Origin: Bradyrhizobium sp. CSS354
GTDB taxonomy: Bacteria; Pseudomonadota; Alphaproteobacteria; Rhizobiales; Xanthobacteraceae
Direction: 5' to 3'
Assembly: GCF_029051725.1 (NCBI RefSeq)
Contig: NZ_JAACFU010000012.1
Span: 1 to 64,000 of the forward strand
DNA: 64,000 nucleotides
A program made the translations under genes and the position numbers. A model generated the notes under the pieces. The model ran no database searches and was not told the origin of the DNA. It worked only from the letters and a program-made list of their open reading frames with translations. Of this stretch, positions 25,109-33,723 are shown piece after piece. Each line of letters opens with the position of its first letter. The first letter of the stretch is position 1.

Positions 25109-26797
25109 ATGTCGAAGAAGTCCTTTTTCAAGGTGCTGACCGAGACCGGCCCGCTGATCGCGCTGGGGACGGCGCTTGCGATTCTGGTCTCGATCGCAGG
25201 ACCCGCCTCGGCGCAGTTCTTCAACTTCCCGGGTTTCGGCGGCCCGCCGCAGCGCGCGGCTCCGCCGCGGAACGGCGGAGGTGGAGGTGGAGGCGGCGGA
25301 TGGTTCGGCGGCGACTTCTTCGCGCCGTTCCAGCAGCAACAGCCGCAAGCACCGCGTCAGGACTTTTCGCGCGCGCCGGCGCCGGCCAAGCGCGACACCA
25401 TTCCCGACAGGAACGTGTTGGTGATCGGCGACGCCATGGCCGACTGGCTCGCCTATGGTCTCGAAGACGCCTACACCGAGCAGCCCGACATGGGGGTGAT
25501 ACGCAAGCACAAGACCACGTCCGGCCTGATCAAGTACCAGCCCAAGGGTGAGCCCTCGGACTGGACGGCTGCTGCGAAGGGCATCCTCGAGAGCGAGAAG
25601 CCCGACGTGATCGTAGTGATGCTCGGCCTCAACGACCGCATCGCGATCCGCGAGGCGGCGGCGCCCGATAAATCGGATAAGGCGACGGACAAGGACAAGA
25701 AGAACGACAAGGGCGCGCGCGGCAAACCACCGGTCAAGCCCGGCGATGCCAAGCCCGGCGACACCGCCGCGAAGCCGGACGACAAGCCGACCGATGCCGA
25801 CCTGCCGCAGGACGATGCCGACAACGCTGACGCACCGGCGGTCGCAGCACCCGAGAAGACCGCACGCAACCCGAACGGCCTCTACGAATTCCGCGACGAG
25901 CGCTGGGTCGAACTCTACGGCAAGAAGATCGAGGAGCTCGCCAACGTCCTCAAGTCCAAGGGCGTGCCGGTGCTCTGGGTCGGCCTGCCCGCGATCCGCG
26001 GTCCCAAGGGCACCGCGGACATGCTGTTCCTGGATTCGCTCTATCGCGAAGGCGCGGCCAAGGCCGGCATCACCTATGTCGACGTCTGGGACGGCTTTGT
26101 CGACGAGGCCGGCCGCTTCCTGCAGAAGGGCCCGGACTTCGAAGGCCAGATCCGTCAGCTCCGCAGCGGTGACGGCGTCTATTTCACAAAACCCGGCGCG
26201 CGCAAGCTCGCCCACTATGTCGAACGCGAGATCACCCGCCTGCTCGCCGGGCGCTCCGGCCCGATCGCGCTGCCGAGCGAACCGGCGACCCCCGACACCA
26301 GTGCCGAACCCGGCAAGCCCGCGCCGCGGCCGCTGGCCGGCCCGATCGTGCCACTGGTTGCGGCCTCGATCTCGACCGATCAATTGCTGGGTGGGCCGGG
26401 CTCACGTCCTGCCGCCGTCGATGCGCTCGCTGCGAAGACGATGGTGAAGGGCGAGCCTTTGGCTGCGCCCGCCGGCCGCGCCGACGATTATGCCTGGCCG
26501 CGCCGCGAAGTCGGCCGCGAGCAGGCCAAGGGCGATACGCCGGTCGCCACGACGACACCCGATGGTGGTACGCCGGGTGCGGCCGCAGCGATCGCCCCGC
26601 CAAAGCTTGCGCCGAAGAAGCCACCGGCGCCGCAGCAACCGGCACAGGCAGCGCCATCGATGCGCGATTTCTTCGGCTTTGGCTCGCCGCCGCCCCCGCC
26701 GCGTCAATTGGCGCCGGCGCCGCGCAATCCGAATCCCAACCCTGCGATCCCGCGGCCGCCTGGCAACGTCGGGCGATCGGCGGAAGTGTTCCGGTAA
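25109..26797 (+). CDS. DUF459 / SGNH-fold exported protein lacking the catalytic Ser and His
   Basis: A 562-residue protein from ATG 25109 (MSKKSFFKVL, then a signal ending near ASAQFF). After a Gly/Pro/Gln-rich linker comes an SGNH-like fold: block I reads VLVIGDAMADWL (Ala where the nucleophile Ser normally is), block III VVMLGLNDR is intact, and block V reads DGVYFTKPGARKLAHYV with Tyr in place of the catalytic His. A Lys/Asp-rich charged insert (DKSDKATDKDKKNDKGARG) separates the fold and a Pro-rich tail of about 150 residues closes it. It is likely an envelope binding protein rather than a hydrolase (inference). The longer frame from 24956 runs through the tandem repeats and was not used. 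Confidence 0.82.
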   Translation: MSKKSFFKVLTETGPLIALGTALAILVSIAGPASAQFFNFPGFGGPPQRAAPPRNGGGGGGGGGWFGGDFFAPFQQQQPQAPRQDFSRAPAPAKRDTIPDRNVLVIGDAMADWLAYGLEDAYTEQPDMGVIRKHKTTSGLIKYQPKGEPSDWTAAAKGILESEKPDVIVVMLGLNDRIAIREAAAPDKSDKATDKDKKNDKGARGKPPVKPGDAKPGDTAAKPDDKPTDADLPQDDADNADAPAVAAPEKTARNPNGLYEFRDERWVELYGKKIEELANVLKSKGVPVLWVGLPAIRGPKGTADMLFLDSLYREGAAKAGITYVDVWDGFVDEAGRFLQKGPDFEGQIRQLRSGDGVYFTKPGARKLAHYVEREITRLLAGRSGPIALPSEPATPDTSAEPGKPAPRPLAGPIVPLVAASISTDQLLGGPGSRPAAVDALAAKTMVKGEPLAAPAGRADDYAWPRREVGREQAKGDTPVATTTPDGGTPGAAAAIAPPKLAPKKPPAPQQPAQAAPSMRDFFGFGSPPPPPRQLAPAPRNPNPNPAIPRPPGNVGRSAEVFR

Positions 26798-26817
26798 TTT
26801 TCTCAGCTGAGGTCTCG

Positions 26818-26970
26818 TGTCCCGGACGCGCTGCAGCGTGCAACGCTGCTGCGCCGAGCCGGGACCCAGCGTGTCCGACAGCCGCAAAAAGAATGGGCCC
26901 CGGCTCAGCAACGCGGCGTTGCTGGACGATGCTACGCATCGCCTAGGCCGCATTGCGTCCGGGGCCCGAT
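26818..26970. repeat. long palindromic intergenic element (family E)
   Basis: GTCCCGGACGCGCTGCAGCG...GCCGGGACCC at the left pairs in part with GGGCCCCGGCTCAGC...GTCCGGGGCCC at the right, with inner GCAACGCTGCTGC and GCAACGCGGCGTTGC hairpins. It fills the gap between the DUF459 gene and the convergent CsbD-like gene. I see only one copy in the window. Confidence 0.6.
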
Positions 26971-26988
26971 GTATATCGCGCGTTGGCT

Positions 26989-27363
26989 TTAGCCGTAATA
27001 GCGCCAGCGCGGCGGCGGGCGGCGCGAAGGCCGTGCCATCAGCAGCGCGAGCGCGAAGCCGATGCCGCCGGCGACCAGCAGCGCGCCCATCGGGTTGTCC
27101 TGCACCTTCTGGACAATCGCCTGCGAACCGTCGCGCAAGGTTTCGGCCGGCTTGTCATAGGCGTCCTTGGCATAGCTGGCCGCGGTGTCCGTGGCGTCAC
27201 GTACCGCATCCTTAGCCTGGCCGTAGAGATTCTGCACGGTGCCGGCGGCTTCGCGTGCCTTGCCGGACGCCTGTGTCTGCGTATCGCTGGCCATATCTCC
27301 GATAGCGCCTTCCGCGCGTCCGGCGAATTCCTTGGCCGATCCGACAATCCGATCTTTATCCAT
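26989..27363 (-). CDS. CsbD-like stress protein with C-terminal membrane segment
   Basis: A 124-residue protein. The N-terminal half has the CsbD pattern MDKDRIVGSAKEFAGRAEGA and GKAREAAGTVQNLYGQAKDA. The C-terminal half resembles ElaB/YqjD (DNPMGALLVAGGIGFALALLMARPSRR), a single membrane anchor with a basic end. A strong ribosome-binding site (GAGGAGGAG) precedes ATG 27363. An EcfG-type promoter lies 30-54 bases upstream. CsbD-type proteins are classic general-stress products of unknown mechanism. Confidence 0.85.
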   Translation of the reverse strand: MDKDRIVGSAKEFAGRAEGAIGDMASDTQTQASGKAREAAGTVQNLYGQAKDAVRDATDTAASYAKDAYDKPAETLRDGSQAIVQKVQDNPMGALLVAGGIGFALALLMARPSRRPPPRWRYYG

Positions 27364-27392
27364 GATGCTCCTCCTCGGGGGTCAGCCCAAGT

Positions 27393-27417
27393 AACCGATC
27401 AGGAGCGGCGCAGTTCC
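27393..27417 (-). promoter_or_regulatory. predicted EcfG (general stress) promoter of the CsbD-like gene
   Basis: On the minus strand GGAAC (27413-27417) and GGTT (27393-27396) are 16 bases apart. The alphaproteobacterial EcfG consensus is GGAAC-N16/17-CGTT, so one -10 base differs. Transcription would start near 27386. Confidence 0.6.
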
Positions 27418-27436
27418 ATCTGACTTGAAATTGGAC

Positions 27437-28174
27437 TCAGAGAATAAGCCCGCCGTCGACAACCAGTGTCTGGCCGATGATGTAGGACGACAGCGGCGAT
27501 GCGAGAAACAACGCCGCGCCCGCCATGTCAGCCGGGGTGCCCAATCGCCGCAGCGGAATGCGTGAAAGTGCACCTTCGAGCCGCTTGGGATTGTCGGTCG
27601 TCACCTTGGTCATCTTGGTGTCGACCAGACCGGGCGCGATGCCGTTGACGCGGATGCCATCCTCCGCCCAGGCCTCGCCCAGCGTCCGCGTCAATCCGAC
27701 CGCGCCGGTCTTCGACGCGTTGTAAGCGGGATTGCCCATGGTGGAATGATAGGCCGCGGTCGAGGACACCATGATCAGCGATCCCCGCGAGTCCCGCAGC
27801 ATGGAATGAAAGCGCGTGGCGCAGGCCATCAGGCTCATCAGGTTGACCTCGACGACCTTGCGAAAGCCGGACATCTCGAACTCGCGGCGGCGATAGAGCA
27901 CCGCGCCCTGTGCGAGCACCAGGATATCGAGCCGATCGAACGACGGCTTGAACGCTTCGACCGCTCCGGCATTGCCGACGTCAAGCTGCGCGTAGGAGAG
28001 ACCGGTGAGATCCGAGCCTTCCTCTTGCGAATATTCCTTCGCGTGAGCACGCGTGCCGCAAACCGCAACTTGCGCGCCCCTGACGCGAAAGGCTTGCGCA
28101 ATACCGTTGCCGATGCCGCTGGATCCGCCGACGACCAGCACCTGCTTGCCTGAGAAATCGAGCTCGTTCGTCAT
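27437..28174 (-). CDS. SDR family oxidoreductase
   Basis: A 245-residue short-chain dehydrogenase from ATG 28174. Cofactor motif VVGGSSGIGNGIA, catalytic Ser in SSTAAYHSTMG and the Y-x3-K in YNASKTG are present. The usual NNAG motif is replaced by AQGAV. The ending VVDGGLIL is typical of this subgroup. Likely NAD(P)-dependent; substrate unknown. Divergent from a second SDR with about 100 bases between the start codons. Its position next to that SDR and the TfdA-like gene hints at a small-molecule degradation set (inference). Confidence 0.85.
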   Translation of the reverse strand: MTNELDFSGKQVLVVGGSSGIGNGIAQAFRVRGAQVAVCGTRAHAKEYSQEEGSDLTGLSYAQLDVGNAGAVEAFKPSFDRLDILVLAQGAVLYRRREFEMSGFRKVVEVNLMSLMACATRFHSMLRDSRGSLIMVSSTAAYHSTMGNPAYNASKTGAVGLTRTLGEAWAEDGIRVNGIAPGLVDTKMTKVTTDNPKRLEGALSRIPLRRLGTPADMAGAALFLASPLSSYIIGQTLVVDGGLIL

Positions 28175-28273
28175 CGCTGGCCTCCCCGATTGTCTTGCTT
28201 GTTTGACCTGTCTGCGGATCGATGACAGCCTTGTCAATCACAACAAGAACAAGCAGCGCTCAGAGGAAACAGC

Positions 28274-29053
28274 ATGGCCGATTTCAAACAGCTCAGCCGG
28301 TCCGTGAAGGGCCTGACCGTTCTCGTCACCGGCGCGGCCAGCGGCATGGGACGCGCGACGGCACGCGTGTTCGCCACTGAGGGCGCCAACGTTGCCGTCA
28401 CCGACTATGACGAGCAGGGTGCGCTGGCCGTCGCGAAGGAGATCGCGGCAAGCGGCGGAGCCGCGAAAGCCTGGAAGCTCGATGTTGCCGACGGCGGCGA
28501 GATCAAGCGCGTGGTCGGCGACGTCGCTGCGCATTTCGGCGGGCTCGACATCATCGTCAACAATGCCGGCATCTCCGTCCGCATCGCGATCGACGACGAG
28601 GCCTATGAGGACGCCTGGGCCAGGGGTATCGCGGTGATGCTGACGGCGCATCCGCGCATCATCCGCGCCGCGCTGCCTCACTTGCGCAAGTCGAACAGCC
28701 CCCGCATCGTTAACATCGCCTCGACCGAGGCGCTCGGCGCCACCGCATTGCACAGCCCCTATTCGGCGGCGAAGGGCGGCGTCGCCAGTCTCACCCGCTC
28801 GCTCGCGGTGGAGCTCGGCCGCGAAGGCATCACCGTCAACTGCATCTGCCCGGGGCCGATCCGCACCGCCATCACCGACCGGATCTCGGAAGAGCACAAG
28901 ACCATCTACGCCAGACGCCGCACCGCGCTGGGCCGCTACGGCGATCCCGAGGAGGTCGCGCACATGACGCTGAGCCTGTGCCTGCCGGCAGCATCCTTCC
29001 TCACCGGCGCGGTCATCCCGGTCGACGGCGGCCTGATGGCGCGCAATGCTTGA
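28274..29053 (+). CDS. SDR family oxidoreductase (FabG/3-oxoacyl reductase-like)
   Basis: A 259-residue classical SDR with the complete motif set: TGAASGMGRA for NAD(P) binding, NNAG, catalytic Ser in IASTEALGAT, YSAAKGG for the Y-x3-K, and the C-terminal PVDGGL. It oxidises or reduces a secondary alcohol/ketone of unknown identity. The ribosome-binding site CAGAGGAAAC precedes ATG 28274. The TfdA-like dioxygenase follows downstream on the same strand, separated by a palindromic repeat. Confidence 0.88.
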   Translation: MADFKQLSRSVKGLTVLVTGAASGMGRATARVFATEGANVAVTDYDEQGALAVAKEIAASGGAAKAWKLDVADGGEIKRVVGDVAAHFGGLDIIVNNAGISVRIAIDDEAYEDAWARGIAVMLTAHPRIIRAALPHLRKSNSPRIVNIASTEALGATALHSPYSAAKGGVASLTRSLAVELGREGITVNCICPGPIRTAITDRISEEHKTIYARRRTALGRYGDPEEVAHMTLSLCLPAASFLTGAVIPVDGGLMARNA

Positions 29054-29060
29054 GCGGCTG

Positions 29061-29144
29061 TAGCCCGGATGGAGCGCAGCGCAATCCGGAGAGGTCTCTC
29101 CGCGGCACGTGCCCCGGATTGCGCTTCGCTCCATCCGGGCTACG
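29061..29144. repeat. family D palindromic element (TAGCCCGGATGGAGCG type)
   Basis: TAGCCCGGATGGAGCGCAGC followed by GCAATCCGG and, 40 bases later, CCGGATTGCGC and CTCCATCCGGGCTA: nearly perfect inverted arms of about 30 bases. Only one copy is seen in the window. Confidence 0.8.
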
Positions 29145-29243
29145 GGCTGCCATGCGCGCCCAGCGTTGACATCGCCGGCCGCCGGAGTAGTTTTTTTCTT
29201 CAACAGAGCGGGACCAACCGCTCGCGGTTCCGGGAGAAACGTC

Positions 29244-30131
29244 ATGACGATCGCCATCCGGCAGCTTCACAAACATTTTGTCGGCGAGGTCTCTGGCCTC
29301 GACCTGCGACAACCTCTCACCGAGGCCGAGGCGCGCGAGATCGAAGCCGCCATGGACAAATATGCGGTGCTGGTGTTCCACGACCAGGACATCACCGACG
29401 AACAGCAGATGGCCTTTGCGCTGAATTTCGGCCAGCGCGAGGACGCGCGCGGCGGCACCGTGACGAAGGAAAAAGACTACCGGCTCCAATCGGGCCTGAA
29501 CGACGTCTCCAATCTCGGCAAGGACGGCAAGCCGCTGGCAAAGGACAGTCGCGCGCACCTGTTCAACCTCGGCAACTGTCTGTGGCATTCCGACAGCTCG
29601 TTCCGTCCCATCCCGGCAAAATTCTCGCTGCTGTCCGCCCGCGTGCTCAACCCGAAGGGCGGCAACACCGAATTCGCCGACATGCGCGCGGCCTATGACG
29701 CGCTCGACGACGAGACCAAGGCGGAGATCGAGGACCTCGTCTGCGAGCACTCGCTGATGTATTCGCGGGGATCGCTCGGCTTCACCGAATACACCGACGA
29801 CGAGAAGCAGATGTTCAAGCCGGTGCTGCAACGCCTCGTGCGCACCCACCCCGTCCATCGCCGCAAGTCGCTCTATCTCTCATCGCATGCCGGCAAGATC
29901 GTCGGCATGAGCGTCCCGGAGGGCCGGCTGCTGCTGCGCGATCTCAACGAGCACGCGACACAAAGCGAGTTCGTCTACGTCCACAAATGGACGCTGCATG
30001 ATCTCGTGATGTGGGACAACCGCCAGACCATGCACCGCGTCCGCCGCTACGACCAGTCGCAGCCCCGCGACATGCGCCGCGCGACGGTGGCGGGCACGGA
30101 GCCGACGGTGCAGCAGCAGGCGGCGGAGTAG
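29244..30131 (+). CDS. TfdA-like Fe(II)/2-oxoglutarate-dependent dioxygenase
   Basis: A 295-residue TauD/TfdA-family enzyme. The iron-binding H-x-D lies in LWHSDSSF, with GGNTEFADMRAAYDAL after it, and the distal His and 2-oxoglutarate-binding Arg lie in DLVMWDNRQTMHRVRRYD and RRATV. These blocks match TfdA, which splits 2,4-dichlorophenoxyacetate to dichlorophenol and glyoxylate; Bradyrhizobium carries chromosomal tfdA-alpha homologues whose native substrate is uncertain. ATG 29244 has GGGAGAAAC just upstream; the longer frame runs through the repeat. No other tfd genes are adjacent. Confidence 0.88.
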   Translation: MTIAIRQLHKHFVGEVSGLDLRQPLTEAEAREIEAAMDKYAVLVFHDQDITDEQQMAFALNFGQREDARGGTVTKEKDYRLQSGLNDVSNLGKDGKPLAKDSRAHLFNLGNCLWHSDSSFRPIPAKFSLLSARVLNPKGGNTEFADMRAAYDALDDETKAEIEDLVCEHSLMYSRGSLGFTEYTDDEKQMFKPVLQRLVRTHPVHRRKSLYLSSHAGKIVGMSVPEGRLLLRDLNEHATQSEFVYVHKWTLHDLVMWDNRQTMHRVRRYDQSQPRDMRRATVAGTEPTVQQQAAE

Positions 30132-30150
30132 GCGCTACTCAGCAATCGGT

Positions 30151-30252
30151 GTCATCGCCCGGCTTGACCGGGCGATCCAGTATTCCGAGACAGTTGTGAT
30201 AGAGCCGATACGCTCCGGCGTACTGGATGCCCCGGTCAAGCCGGGGCATGAC
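30151..30252. repeat. family A palindromic element
   Basis: GTCATCGCCCGGCTTGACCG...GATCCAGTAT and GTACTGGATGCCCC...GGGGCATGAC form the arms. Same layout as 3117, 12231 and 48896. Confidence 0.8.
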
Positions 30253-30285
30253 AGCGGAGGGTGATACACGACAGCGAGAATGGCG

Positions 30286-30930
30286 CTACGCGTGCCCGGC
30301 CTCGTTCGAGAGCATGCCGGGATCGATGCCGATCTTGCGCAGCGCGCGTCCGTATTTTTCGTCGACGTCATCGCCGAAGATCAAATCCGAATCCGCGTCG
30401 CAATGCAGCCAGCCATTGCTCTGGATTTCGGTCTCGAGCTGGCCCGGCGCCCAGCCGGCATAGCCTAGCGCGAGGATGGCGTGCTTGGGGCCGGAGCCGT
30501 TGGCGATCGCGCGCAGGATGTCGACGGTCGCGGTGAGGCAGACGCCGTCGTCAATGCGGAGCGTCGCGTTTTCGATGTAGAAATCGCTGGAATGCAGCAC
30601 GAAGCCGCGGCCGGTATCGACCGGACCGCCGCGCAGCACCTTCATGCTTTCGGCATTCTCCGGCAGCTTGATGTGCTCGCCCTTGTTGATGATGCCGAGC
30701 TGCTGCAACAGCTCCGGGAAATCGATGCTGCCGGCCGGGTGGTTGACGATGATGCCCATCGCACCTTCGGCGGAGTGGGCGCAGAGATAAATCACCGAAC
30801 GCTCGAAGCGCTCGTCGCCCATTACCGGCATGGCGATCAACAACTGGCCGTCCAGGTAGCCCGCCGAACTGGGCAGCGCGGGGCCGGGCTTGCGGGTGCC
30901 TTCGCCTGTCCTCTTGCCTGTGGGAGCCAT
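30286..30930 (-). CDS. YqgE/AlgH family protein
   Basis: A 214-residue cytoplasmic protein with the family core GYLDGQLLIAMPVMGDERFE, VIYLCAHSAEGAMGIIVN, GGPV and YAGWAPGQLE. AlgH/YqgE proteins are conserved and often encoded near yqgF; a regulatory role in alginate synthesis was proposed for AlgH in Pseudomonas, but the biochemistry is unsettled. Transcribed alone here. The first 20 residues (Lys/Arg/Gly/Pro) are an N-terminal extension common in rhizobia. Confidence 0.92.
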   Translation of the reverse strand: MAPTGKRTGEGTRKPGPALPSSAGYLDGQLLIAMPVMGDERFERSVIYLCAHSAEGAMGIIVNHPAGSIDFPELLQQLGIINKGEHIKLPENAESMKVLRGGPVDTGRGFVLHSSDFYIENATLRIDDGVCLTATVDILRAIANGSGPKHAILALGYAGWAPGQLETEIQSNGWLHCDADSDLIFGDDVDEKYGRALRKIGIDPGMLSNEAGHA

Positions 30931-31072
30931 CGGTGAAGCACTCCGGTTTCAATTCCTATCCTGATGTCGGGCCGGCCGGCTGTCAAATCAAGGCTTTCAG
31001 GGACTTGATTCAAGTGCGTCCATCACAAGCAATTCAATGGTTTGCCGCGGGGCGACCCTGTAAAGACGTACC

Positions 31073-31912
31073 ATGCTGACAAGAGTTCCCCTGCGTGCGG
31101 CAATTGGCGTCGCGACAACCCTGCTCGCGTCTTCGCTGGCGCTTGCAGCCCATGCCGACGATTCATCACCGTGGCAGCGCGACGGACATTCCGCGGTGCG
31201 GTTGCTTGCGGGATCGCGCAGCGGCGCCGTCCTGCTCGGCGGTATCGCCTTCCAGATCCAGCCCGGCTGGAAAACCTATTGGCGCATGCCGGGCGATTCC
31301 GGCGTTCCGCCGCGCTTCGATTTCTCGAAATCCGACAATGTCGAAGCGGTGACGGTGATGTGGCCGGCACCGCAAAAATTCGACGACGGCGCGGGCGGCC
31401 ATTCGATCGGCTATCACGACCAGATCGTGCTGCCCTTGCGTGTCATCGCCAAGGCGGCCGACAAGCCGGTGACGCTGCGCGCCGAGATCAATTATGCGGT
31501 GTGCGAAAAGCTGTGCATCCCCGTCGAGGCCCGCGCCGAGCTTGGCTTCAACAGCGTCGCCTCGACCGAGGACGCCAATCTGCGTGCCGCGCTCGACACC
31601 GTGCCGAAGCCTGCCACCATCGGCGATCCCAACCCGCTCACCATCCGCGACGTCAAGCGTGACGGGCCCAAGAATGTCGTGGTCGACGTGGTCGCGCCGG
31701 ATGCGCGCAGTGTCAATCTCTACGTGGAAGGCCCGACGCCCGATTGGGCCTTGCCCATCCCGGCACCGGTCGAGCCCAGCCCACCGGGCGTGAAGCGATT
31801 TTCTTTCGAACTCGACGGACTGCCGCCGGGCGCCAAGCCCGACGGCGCGGCGCTGAAGTTCACGCTGGTCGGACCGGAGAAGTCGTACGAGTTCAATACC
31901 AATCTGGAGTAG
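31073..31912 (+). CDS. DsbD N-terminal-domain periplasmic protein
   Basis: A 279-residue exported protein. The signal peptide ends near LALAAHADD (residue ~26). The rest matches the DsbD_N / protein-disulfide reductase N-terminal domain: GLPW-like WKTYWRMPGDSGVPPRFDFS and the Cys pair INYAVCEKLCIPVEAR (C-x3-C). In DsbD this domain passes electrons to periplasmic partners; here the membrane and thioredoxin parts are missing, so it must work with another reductant. Transcribed alone. Confidence 0.85.
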   Translation: MLTRVPLRAAIGVATTLLASSLALAAHADDSSPWQRDGHSAVRLLAGSRSGAVLLGGIAFQIQPGWKTYWRMPGDSGVPPRFDFSKSDNVEAVTVMWPAPQKFDDGAGGHSIGYHDQIVLPLRVIAKAADKPVTLRAEINYAVCEKLCIPVEARAELGFNSVASTEDANLRAALDTVPKPATIGDPNPLTIRDVKRDGPKNVVVDVVAPDARSVNLYVEGPTPDWALPIPAPVEPSPPGVKRFSFELDGLPPGAKPDGAALKFTLVGPEKSYEFNTNLE

Positions 31913-31915
31913 TTG

Positions 31916-32043
31916 TCGTCCTGGCGAACGCCAGGACCCATTACCCCAGGGAGTAGTTTGGCGAAGATTCCTAGTATGGAACTGCTACCCGATCCCTCCC
32001 GATAGATCACGCGGGATGGGTCCTGGCTTTCGCCAGGACGACG
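31916..32043. repeat. family B palindromic element
   Basis: GTCGTCCTGGCGAACGCCAGG...ACCCAT and ATGGGTCCTGGCTTTCGCCA...GGACGAC. Most of the 255-base gap between the DsbD_N gene and the flippase gene is this element. Confidence 0.8.
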
Positions 32044-32167
32044 TTTGGGGTTGCAACGCACTCCACCCAACCGAATCTTAACGAATCGTTGCTAATCCCA
32101 AGGCTACCGCACAAGCCTGCCGCAGCCATGCACGTGCGCGCCTTGGGGACCCTTCGAATTGGCCGTG

Positions 32168-33526
32168 ATGGATGCAGAACCCGCAACGACCGGACCTGCC
32201 GGCCTCATCGCGCGGCTGCGCGAGAAATTGACGGGCGGGTCGAGCGAGGCATCGCTGACGCGGCGGCTAGCCGGCACCATCTTCGTCATCCGCGTGATCA
32301 GCGCCGGCCTTGCCTATTTCTCGCAGGTCCTGCTCGCGCGCTGGATGGGTACGTCGGACTACGGCGTCTATGTCTATGTCTGGACTTGGGTGCTGCTGCT
32401 CGGCAGCATGATGGATTTTGGCATCTCGGCCTCCGCGCAAAAGATCATTCCGGAATACCGCGCCCGTGGCGAGCATGCGCTGCTGCGCGGCTTTCTCTCG
32501 GGCAGCCGCTGGCTGACCTTTGCCGTTTCCGCACTGGTGTCGCTCGGCCTCGCCGGTCTCGTCAAATTGCTGTCGCCCTGGATCGATCCGGCCGAAGAGC
32601 TGCCGCTCTATATCGGCTGCATGACGCTGCCCGCCTTCGTCGTCGCCAACACCCAGGACGGCATCGCGCGCTCGCATGACTGGATGCAGCTCGGCCTGAT
32701 GCCGCAATTCATCATCCGCCAGGCGCTGATCATCGGCATCACGGCCTGCGCCTTCCTGCTCGGCTATCATCTCGGCGCGGTCGCCGCGATGATCGCGAGC
32801 GCCGGCGCGGTGTGGATCGCGATGACCGGGCAGATGGTGGTGCTGAACCGCAAGCTCGCCGGTCACATCGAGGCGGGCCCCAAGGCCTACGACATCGGCG
32901 GTTGGCTCGCCGTGTCGCTGCCGATCCTGCTAGTCGAAAGCTTCTACCTGCTGCTGTCCTACACCGACGTGCTGGTGCTGCAGCAATTCCGTCCCTCCGA
33001 CGAGGTCGGGGTCTATTTCGCCGTGGTGAAGACGCTGGCGCTGGTTTCGTTCATCCACTACGCGATGTCGGCGACAACAGCGCATCGCTTCGCCGAATAC
33101 AACGCAAGCGGCGACAAGGCGCGGTTGTCGGCTTACGTGGCGCATGCCATCAACTGGACGTTCTGGCCGTCGCTGGCGGCGACCATGGTGCTGCTCGCGC
33201 TCGGCAAGCCGCTGCTCTGGCTGTTCGGGCCGCAATTCGTGGTCGGCTACGACATCATGTTCGTTGCCGCCATCGGCCTCGTGGTGCGCTCCGCGATCGG
33301 CCCGGTCGAACGGCTGCTCAACATGCTCGGGCAGCAGAAGATCTGCGCGCTGGCCTATGCGCTGGCCTTTGCAATGAACCTGGTGCTCTGCATCGCGTTG
33401 GTGCCGCGCTTCGGCGGCCACGGCGCTGCGGCCGCGACCTCGATCTCGCTCAGCTTCGAGACGGTGCTGCTGTTCTGGATCGTGCGACAGCGGCTCGGCC
33501 TGCACGTGCTGGCGTTCGGGAAATAG
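32168..33526 (+). CDS. oligosaccharide flippase family (Wzx/MATE-like) membrane protein
   Basis: A 452-residue protein with about 12-14 hydrophobic helices. The opening RRLAGTIFVIRVISAGLAYFSQVLLARWMGTSDYG (residues ~35-70) and VLVLQQFRPSDEVGVYFAVVK are typical of polysaccharide flippases that move lipid-linked sugar units to the periplasm. The start is uncertain: ATG 32168, GTG 32165 or TTG 32159, none with a strong ribosome-binding site. No glycosyltransferases or polymerase are adjacent, so it is an orphan flippase. Confidence 0.85.
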   Translation: MDAEPATTGPAGLIARLREKLTGGSSEASLTRRLAGTIFVIRVISAGLAYFSQVLLARWMGTSDYGVYVYVWTWVLLLGSMMDFGISASAQKIIPEYRARGEHALLRGFLSGSRWLTFAVSALVSLGLAGLVKLLSPWIDPAEELPLYIGCMTLPAFVVANTQDGIARSHDWMQLGLMPQFIIRQALIIGITACAFLLGYHLGAVAAMIASAGAVWIAMTGQMVVLNRKLAGHIEAGPKAYDIGGWLAVSLPILLVESFYLLLSYTDVLVLQQFRPSDEVGVYFAVVKTLALVSFIHYAMSATTAHRFAEYNASGDKARLSAYVAHAINWTFWPSLAATMVLLALGKPLLWLFGPQFVVGYDIMFVAAIGLVVRSAIGPVERLLNMLGQQKICALAYALAFAMNLVLCIALVPRFGGHGAAAATSISLSFETVLLFWIVRQRLGLHVLAFGK

Positions 33527-33723
33527 GACCAGCGCCCCGGCTCTTCCACGCTTCCGCTGGGGAACAACCGTTTCGCGGCACGCCGAGGAGCGCGGCTAAA
33601 CTCCTGCCCGTTCAGGAGGGACAGCAAGATTTTTCTTATTGCTTCCAGATGGTTGCGCCGCAGGGAAAGTTTATTCTACGTCATATTGCCCAACTGACGA
33701 GATAAACCTAAGATTCCCTGGAC

